DNA of 64,000 nucleotides from Rhodanobacter thiooxydans LCS2 (lineage in GTDB: Bacteria; Pseudomonadota; Gammaproteobacteria; Xanthomonadales; Rhodanobacteraceae). The notes beneath the pieces were generated by a model that was not told the origin of the DNA, ran no database searches, and saw only the letters and a list, made by a program, of their open reading frames with translations. The DNA is taken from the NCBI RefSeq assembly GCF_000264375.1, contig NZ_AJXW01000037.1, forward strand, positions 1 through 64,000. The letters are read 5' to 3'. Positions 59,705 through 64,000 of the stretch are shown here, piece by piece (within the stretch, counting starts at the first letter, position 1; each line of letters starts with the position of its first letter). Both the position numbers and the translations under genes were made by a program.

Positions 59705-60649
59705 TCAGGCCCACTCGGCGCGGGCGGCGTCGAGTTCGGCCGGGGTGCCGATCGCGCGCGCCTCGATGCTCTTGTCGATGCGCTTGACCAGGCCGGCCAG
59801 CACCTTGCCCGGACCGCATTCGGCGACGCGCGTGGCACCACCGGCGGCCAATGCCTGCACGCATTCGGTCCAGCGCACCGGCAGGTACAGCTGGCGCTGC
59901 AGCGCGCCGCGGATCTCGTCGAGCGTGGCGTAGCTCCTCGCCTCGGCGTTCTGGATCACCGGGGTCGACGGCAGCTGCCAGTCGATCGCGGCCATGCGAT
60001 CACCCAGGCGGTCGGCAGCTCCGCGCATCAGCATGCAGTGCGAGGGTACCGACACGGCCAGCTTGATCGCCTTCTTCACACCCAGCTCGGCGAGCCGGGC
60101 CAGCGCGCGGTCCACCGCCTCGACGTTGCCGGCGATCACCAGCTGTCCCGGCGAATTGTAGTTGGCCGGCGCCACCACCTGCCCTTGTGCCACTTCCGCG
60201 CACACCTGCGCGATCTGCGCGTCGTCGCCGCCGAGAATCGCCGCCATCGCGCCCACCCCTGGCGGTACCGCCGCCTGCATCAAGCGGCCGCGCTCGGCCA
60301 CCAGCGCCGCCGCATCATGCAGCGACAGCGCGCCGGCGCAGACCAGCGCGCTGTACTCGCCCAGGCTGTGGCCGGACAGCTGCGCCGGCTGCGTGCCGCC
60401 GAGCTTCTGCCACACGCGCCATACCGCCACGCTGGCGGCCAGCAGTGCCGGCTGGGTGTTCTCGGTGCGGTTGAGCTGTTCTTCCTGCCCCTGGCTCAGT
60501 GCCCACAGGTCGACGCCGGCACCCTGCGAGGCTTCCTCGAACGCAGCCTGCACTTCAGCGTGCGCTGCCGCCAGCTCGGCCAGCATGCCGACCGATTGCG
60601 AGCCCTGGCCGGGGAAAACGAAAGCGAGCGTAGCGGCAATGGAACTCAT
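59705..60649 (-). CDS. fabD: Malonyl-CoA:ACP transacylase
   Basis: 314 aa enzyme that loads malonyl groups on ACP. FPGQGSQSVGM at the N-terminus, nucleophile S95 in SGHSLGEYSALVCAG, and the catalytic histidine in VPSHCMLM. The ATG at 60649 is used; upstream codons of the same frame come from the gap with a terminator. Confidence 0.97.
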   Translation of the reverse strand: MSSIAATLAFVFPGQGSQSVGMLAELAAAHAEVQAAFEEASQGAGVDLWALSQGQEEQLNRTENTQPALLAASVAVWRVWQKLGGTQPAQLSGHSLGEYSALVCAGALSLHDAAALVAERGRLMQAAVPPGVGAMAAILGGDDAQIAQVCAEVAQGQVVAPANYNSPGQLVIAGNVEAVDRALARLAELGVKKAIKLAVSVPSHCMLMRGAADRLGDRMAAIDWQLPSTPVIQNAEARSYATLDEIRGALQRQLYLPVRWTECVQALAAGGATRVAECGPGKVLAGLVKRIDKSIEARAIGTPAELDAARAEWA

Positions 60650-60733
60650 GGATTGGGCGAACCCCGTCGACGAAAACCGCCATGGTGCCAGCATTGCCGG
60701 CCATACGCAGCTGTATTCAACGTTTTCCGGGAC

Positions 60734-60769
60734 ACAAAACACGATGCCACCCAAGCGGGCAGCATCGTG
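60734..60769 (-). terminator. Intrinsic terminator between fabH and fabD
   Basis: Minus strand CACGATGC and GCATCGTG flank a 14-base inner region (itself able to pair) and are followed by TTTTGTGT. It lies in the 144-base fabH-fabD gap. Confidence 0.7.
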
Positions 60770-60793
60770 GCGAGCGCCTCGGGACCATGGGGC

Positions 60794-61768
60794 TCAATAG
60801 CGCAGCAGCGCCGACGCCCAGGTGAAGCCGCCGCCGAACGCCTCCAGCAGCAGGTTCTGGCCGCGCTGCACCTTGCCCGAGCGCACCGCGTAGTCCAACG
60901 CCAGCGGCACCGAACCGGACGAGGTGTTGGCATGCTTGTCGACCGTCACGATGACGCGCTCCATCGACATGTTCAGCCGCTTCGCCGTGGCCTCGATGAT
61001 GCGCAGGTTGGCCTGGTGCGGGATCAGCCAGTCCACCTGCGACTCATCCATGCCGGCGGCCTGCAGGGTCTCACCGACCAGCGAGTCGAGCGTCTTCACC
61101 GCGACCTTGAACACCTCGCGGCCGGCCATGCGGATACGCACGCCGTGGTTCGGCTCGTCCTTGAAGCCGGCCGACACGCCGACCGGGTTCCACAGCAGTT
61201 CCTTGTAGCCGCCGTCGGCGTGCAGGCAGGTGGCGTAGATGCCCGGTTCGCTGGCAGCTTCCAGCACCACGGCGCCGGCGCCGTCGCCGAACAGCACGCA
61301 GGTCTCGCGCTCGCCCCAGTCGACCATCCGGGTCAGCGTCTCGGCGCCGATCACCAGCGCCTTCTTCGACTGGCCGCTCTTGATGAACTTGTCGGCAATG
61401 CCAAGCGCGTACATGAAGCCTGAGCAGGCCGCGTTGACGTCGAATGCGGCGCAGCCGTTCGCACCGAGGCGATCCTGCACCAGGCAGGCGGTGGACGGGA
61501 AGATGATGTCCGGCGTGGTCGTGCCCAGCACGATCAGGTCGAGTTCGGATGCCTTGACGCCCGCCGCTTCCAGCGCCTGCTGCGCGGCGCGGAAGGCCAG
61601 GTCGCCGGTGGTCTCGCCGTCGGCGGCGATATGGCGCTGGCGGATGCCGGTGCGGGTGCGGATCCACTCGTCACTGGTGTCGACGATCTTTTCCAGATCG
61701 GCGTTGGTTACCACGCGCTCGGGCAACGCACTGCCGGTGGCGATGATGCGGGAATAGATCTGGGCCAT
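60794..61768 (-). CDS. fabH: 3-oxoacyl-ACP synthase III (KAS III)
   Basis: 324 aa enzyme for the first condensation (acyl-CoA plus malonyl-ACP). C115 in VNAACSGFMYAL, H in WLIPHQANLRI, N in DKHANTSSGSVPLAL form the triad. It starts 161 bases after rpmF with a strong hairpin between, so its own promoter is expected. Confidence 0.97.
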   Translation of the reverse strand: MAQIYSRIIATGSALPERVVTNADLEKIVDTSDEWIRTRTGIRQRHIAADGETTGDLAFRAAQQALEAAGVKASELDLIVLGTTTPDIIFPSTACLVQDRLGANGCAAFDVNAACSGFMYALGIADKFIKSGQSKKALVIGAETLTRMVDWGERETCVLFGDGAGAVVLEAASEPGIYATCLHADGGYKELLWNPVGVSAGFKDEPNHGVRIRMAGREVFKVAVKTLDSLVGETLQAAGMDESQVDWLIPHQANLRIIEATAKRLNMSMERVIVTVDKHANTSSGSVPLALDYAVRSGKVQRGQNLLLEAFGGGFTWASALLRY

Positions 61769-61859
61769 TCAGCTGTCCATCAACGTAAACGAAGGATTGA
61801 ACGCCTTGAACGGCGCCAGCGCAACCGTCCCCTGCGGCATTCGTGGTGTCCGTCAACGC

Positions 61860-61882
61860 AAAACGGCGCGTTGCCGCGCCGT
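61860..61882 (-). terminator. Intrinsic terminator between rpmF and fabH
   Basis: Minus strand ACGGCGCG, GCAA loop, CGCGCCGT then TTTGCG. It lies about 50 bases after the rpmF stop. Confidence 0.75.
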
Positions 61883-61901
61883 CTCGCCTGACCGGAATCC
61901 G

Positions 61902-61919
61902 GGAACCCCGCGGGGTTCC
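61902..61919. repeat. 18-bp perfect palindrome after rpmF
   Basis: GGAACCCCGCGGGGTTCC, 11 bases after the rpmF stop and upstream of the terminator hairpin. Likely part of the rpmF 3' end structure. Confidence 0.6.
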
Positions 61920-61929
61920 GCGAAGCCGA

Positions 61930-62124
61930 TCAATCCTCGACCGACACCGCGCCCTTGGTCTCGATCACTTTCTTGCCGCGGTAGTAGCCGTCCTTGGTGA
62001 TGTGATGGCGCTGATGCACCTCGCCGCTGGTCGGGTCGGTGGACAGCTGCACGGTCTTCAGCGCGTCGTGCGCACGACGCATGCCGCGGGTGGACGGGGT
62101 ACGGCGGCTCTTGGCAACGGCCAT
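61930..62124 (-). CDS. rpmF: 50S ribosomal protein bL32
   Basis: 64 aa, [22 protein letters not shown] then [16 protein letters not shown]. The cysteine quartet of zinc-binding L32 forms is absent, as in enterobacterial L32. Follows yceD in the standard order. Confidence 0.98.
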   Translation of the reverse strand: MAVAKSRRTPSTRGMRRAHDALKTVQLSTDPTSGEVHQRHHITKDGYYRGKKVIETKGAVSVED

Positions 62125-62207
62125 GATGGTTCTCCAGCTGAAACTCGATGGTTGAAACTAAGGTGATCTGCTGCGTCATGGCCCGGATCGGTGATCCGGA
62201 CCAGCGG

Positions 62208-62720
62208 TTACTTCTTCAGTTCGCGCAACACCGCGAACGGACTTTCGGAACGCCCCTCGCCGGAACGATCCGGTTCATGGCCTGTCACTTCGTCGGGCAG
62301 GCTGCTGTCCGGGTTGACCGGAACCAGCGGCAGCGCCAACAGCAATTCGTCTTCAATCACATCCGCCGGATTCAAGCGGCCATCCTCGGCCACCAGCAGC
62401 GGCTCGCAATCCGGCGGCAAACCTGCCTCGTCGTGCTCCTGCCGGATCAGGCCGAGCCGCGTATCCACCGCCACCGGCAGCATGAACGGCTCCAGCGTGC
62501 GCTGGCAAACGAGCGCCAGCGAAGCCTGCACGTGAACGTCGACATAGCTGATGCCCAGCTCGTCACGGCCGAAATCCAGCCCGTACTGCAGCTGTCCATC
62601 GGTGTCCGCCAATACCCCACACAGGCGGGACAGGGCCGCGATGGGTAGCGCTCCCTCGAACGAACGCCGCGCCGAGACCATGCGCCAAGCGTCCACGGAC
62701 TCTGGCAGTGTCACGGACAT
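62208..62720 (-). CDS. yceD: YceD/DUF177 family protein
   Basis: 170 aa. Family marker CQRTLEPFMLPVAVDTRLGLI and the acidic EDELLLALPLVPVNPD region are present. YceD homologues are linked with 23S rRNA accumulation in bacteria and plants. The first gene of yceD-rpmF-fab. The promoter sits so close to the ATG that a nearly leaderless message is expected. Confidence 0.9.
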   Translation of the reverse strand: MSVTLPESVDAWRMVSARRSFEGALPIAALSRLCGVLADTDGQLQYGLDFGRDELGISYVDVHVQASLALVCQRTLEPFMLPVAVDTRLGLIRQEHDEAGLPPDCEPLLVAEDGRLNPADVIEDELLLALPLVPVNPDSSLPDEVTGHEPDRSGEGRSESPFAVLRELKK

Positions 62721-62729
62721 AATCGCGGA

Positions 62730-62758
62730 ATGTTAGGTTCGACACGGCGCGAAGTCAA
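62730..62758 (-). promoter_or_regulatory. Strong sigma70 promoter of yceD-rpmF
   Basis: Minus strand TTGACT (62758-62753), 17-base spacer, TAACAT (62735-62730). Predicted start about 62723, only a few bases before the yceD ATG at 62720. Confidence 0.7.
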
Positions 62759-62845
62759 CCGGCGCGGCACCGGAACGGCATCGCCCCGCGCCGCCGGTGC
62801 TCATTTTGCCTGATCCCGCTCCGATGGGGCAGACTGAACATCCCG

Positions 62846-63319
62846 TTGCCCGAGCCCTTGCCCTTGAATTCCTATCTGACGCTCGGTGCCGTCGTGCTGC
62901 TGGCGCTGCTGATTGCCCTGGTGGCCGCCGCCATGCTGCTGCGCCGGCGCCAGACAAGGCGCGGCAGCAGCCTCCAGACCCTGCTCGACCTGGCCGACCG
63001 GCTGGAAACCGACCTGAAAACCTGTCGCAGCGGCCTGCAGCAGGCGCATGCGGTGATGTCGCTCAATCCCGACCTGCCGGCCGCCAGCGAACAGGACGCG
63101 CAACACGCGATCGACGCCGGCCTGCGCGCGCTGCTGCAGCAGCGCCTGTGGATCCGCGACCGCTCGCCCCGCGCCAGCCAGCATGAACTGGACGAAGCCG
63201 CCGCCTCCATGCGCGGCACCCGCGACCGCCTGCGGCCATTGCTGAAGGCCCTCGACCAGGCCCAGACCGATCTCAACAGCGCGATGCGCGAACACATCCG
63301 GCGCGAATCGGACACATGA
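62846..63319 (+). CDS. Single-helix membrane protein, unknown function
   Basis: About 157 aa counted from a TTG at 62846; no good start codon or ribosome site is seen, and TTG codons at 62858 and 62864 are alternatives. One hydrophobic segment (about residues 11-31, LTLGAVVLLALLIALVAAA) followed by RRR, then a soluble helical part with heptad-like leucines (LLDLADRLETDLKTC, LRPLLKALDQAQTDLN), suggesting a coiled coil facing the cytoplasm. No family recognised. Its stop overlaps the maf start by 4 nt. Confidence 0.65.
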   Translation: MPEPLPLNSYLTLGAVVLLALLIALVAAAMLLRRRQTRRGSSLQTLLDLADRLETDLKTCRSGLQQAHAVMSLNPDLPAASEQDAQHAIDAGLRALLQQRLWIRDRSPRASQHELDEAAASMRGTRDRLRPLLKALDQAQTDLNSAMREHIRRESDT

Positions 63320-63909
63320 GCGCGCTGCAGACACCGCGCATCGTGCTGGGCTCGACCTCACGCTACCGCGCCGAACTGCTGCGCCGGCTGCTTGCGGATT
63401 TCGAGCAGGCCGCGCCCGGCACCGACGAAACCCCGCAGCCGGATGAGCCTCCCGCCGCACGCGCCCTGCGCCTGGCGATCGCCAAGGCCGAGGCAGTGGC
63501 GCGGGAACATCCTGGCGCGCTGGTGATCGGCTCCGACCAGGTTGCCGAACTCGACGGACGAGTTCTCGACAAGCCCGGCAACGCCGAACGCGCCCGCGCC
63601 CAGCTCGCCGCCAGCTCCGGCCGCGAAGCGCATTTCCACACCGCGCTGTGCCTGCTCGACACCCGCGATGGCCGCCGCCACACCTACGTCGACCACACCC
63701 GCGTGCGTTTCCGCGAACTGGACGCGGCGGAGATCGCCCGCTACGTCGAACGCGAACAGCCGCTGGACTGCGCCGGCAGCTTCAAATGCGAAGGCCTCGG
63801 CATCAGCCTGTTCGAGGCGATCGACAACCGCGACCCCAGCGCACTGATCGGCCTGCCGTTGATCGCGCTGGCGCGGCTGCTGCGCGAGGCTGGCATCGAG
63901 CTACCCTGA
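63316..63909 (+). CDS. Maf family nucleotide pyrophosphatase (YceF type, m7GTP)
   Basis: 197 aa house-cleaning pyrophosphatase. GSTSRYRAELLRRL at the N-terminus is the phosphate-binding SxxR motif, GSDQVAELDG holds the catalytic aspartate, and CAGSFKCEGLGISLFEAID is typical of the YceF subgroup, which prefers 7-methyl-GTP. It is divergent from yceD, the same arrangement as in E. coli. Confidence 0.9.
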   Translation: MSALQTPRIVLGSTSRYRAELLRRLLADFEQAAPGTDETPQPDEPPAARALRLAIAKAEAVAREHPGALVIGSDQVAELDGRVLDKPGNAERARAQLAASSGREAHFHTALCLLDTRDGRRHTYVDHTRVRFRELDAAEIARYVEREQPLDCAGSFKCEGLGISLFEAIDNRDPSALIGLPLIALARLLREAGIELP

Positions 63910-63961
63910 AGCGGCGGCTACACTGCCCCAGCCACCCGCCACGCTTGAGGAACGGAGCTTC

Positions 63962-64000
63962 ATGTCCGCACTGACCCAGCCCCACGAGGAACCCCTGCAG
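63962..64000 (+). CDS. Start of a further gene, cut by the window
   Basis: ATG at 63962 with GGAG four bases upstream; only 13 codons (MSALTQPHEEPLQ) are visible, too few to assign a family. Confidence 0.55.
   Translation, partial: MSALTQPHEEPLQ

Noticed and set aside
61769-61929. A remnant of plsX between rpmF and fabH
   Set aside because: The gap is too short and contains only hairpins; no PlsX-like residues in any frame.

Overview
The window is about 64 kb of high-GC, gene-dense chromosome made almost entirely of housekeeping genes. Protein sequence style and gene order point to the Xanthomonadales (Lysobacterales), most likely Rhodanobacteraceae (Rhodanobacter, Dyella, Frateuria or Luteibacter-like). 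Supporting signs are a class III PHA synthase pair (phaE-phaC), GyrA with Gln at position 83 (as reported for Stenotrophomonas), a GNAT-DUF7931 protein, a PilH-type regulator, a fab cluster running on into pabB-pabC-mltG-tmk-holB-pilZ, and the intergenic GGGAAT-type and REP-type repeats common in this order. There are no phages, insertion sequences, CRISPR arrays or rRNA genes.

Layout. (a) 1-6267: sulfur assimilation. A CysB-like regulator cut by the window edge faces a cysJ-cysI-cysH operon, and a TSUP-family exporter is divergent from cysJ. (b) 6290-14432: a uL16 arginine hydroxylase overlapping a GNAT-DUF7931 gene, then sucA-sucB-lpd (2-oxoglutarate dehydrogenase) behind a promoter and a foldable leader RNA. 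(c) 14558-19689: a LOG-family gene and yhdH/acuI-like reductase, pilH, a heat-shock pair (hsp20 and a CbpA-type J protein) with a sigma32-like promoter, a peroxiredoxin, and a three-gene unit of two small membrane proteins plus an XRE regulator behind twin palindromic operators. (d) 19754-25823: gyrA, mtnA, phaE-phaC. (e) 25945-35393, minus strand: initiator tRNA-Met, rimP, nusA, infB, rbfA, truB, rpsO, pnp. (f) 35487-50363, minus strand: the complete nuoA-N operon for respiratory complex I. (g) 50639-62720, minus strand: yceD, rpmF, fabH, fabD, fabG, acpP, fabF, pabB, pabC, mltG, tmk, holB, a PIG-L deacetylase and pilZ. (h) 62846-64000, plus strand: a small membrane protein, a Maf-family pyrophosphatase and the first codons of one more gene.

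The minus-strand blocks follow the gammaproteobacterial plan: the metY-rimP-nusA-infB-rbfA-truB-rpsO-pnp transcription/translation unit, and yceD-rpmF-fab, from which plsX is missing. pabB through the PIG-L gene is linked by a chain of 1-4 nt start/stop overlaps, implying one translationally coupled message for folate, cell-wall and DNA-precursor/replication functions.

No wholly new multi-gene system is evident. The most promising unexplained signals are non-coding: a branched RNA fold before sucA, divergent -10 elements framed by an 8-bp palindrome between cysJ and the exporter gene, a 48-bp perfect palindrome before rpsO, tandem hairpins before pnp, twin AACC-N4-GGTT operators before the XRE unit, intrinsic terminators inside the fab and rimP-nusA operons, and promoters whose -10 element sits only 6-9 nt before a start codon (roxA, mtnA, yceD).
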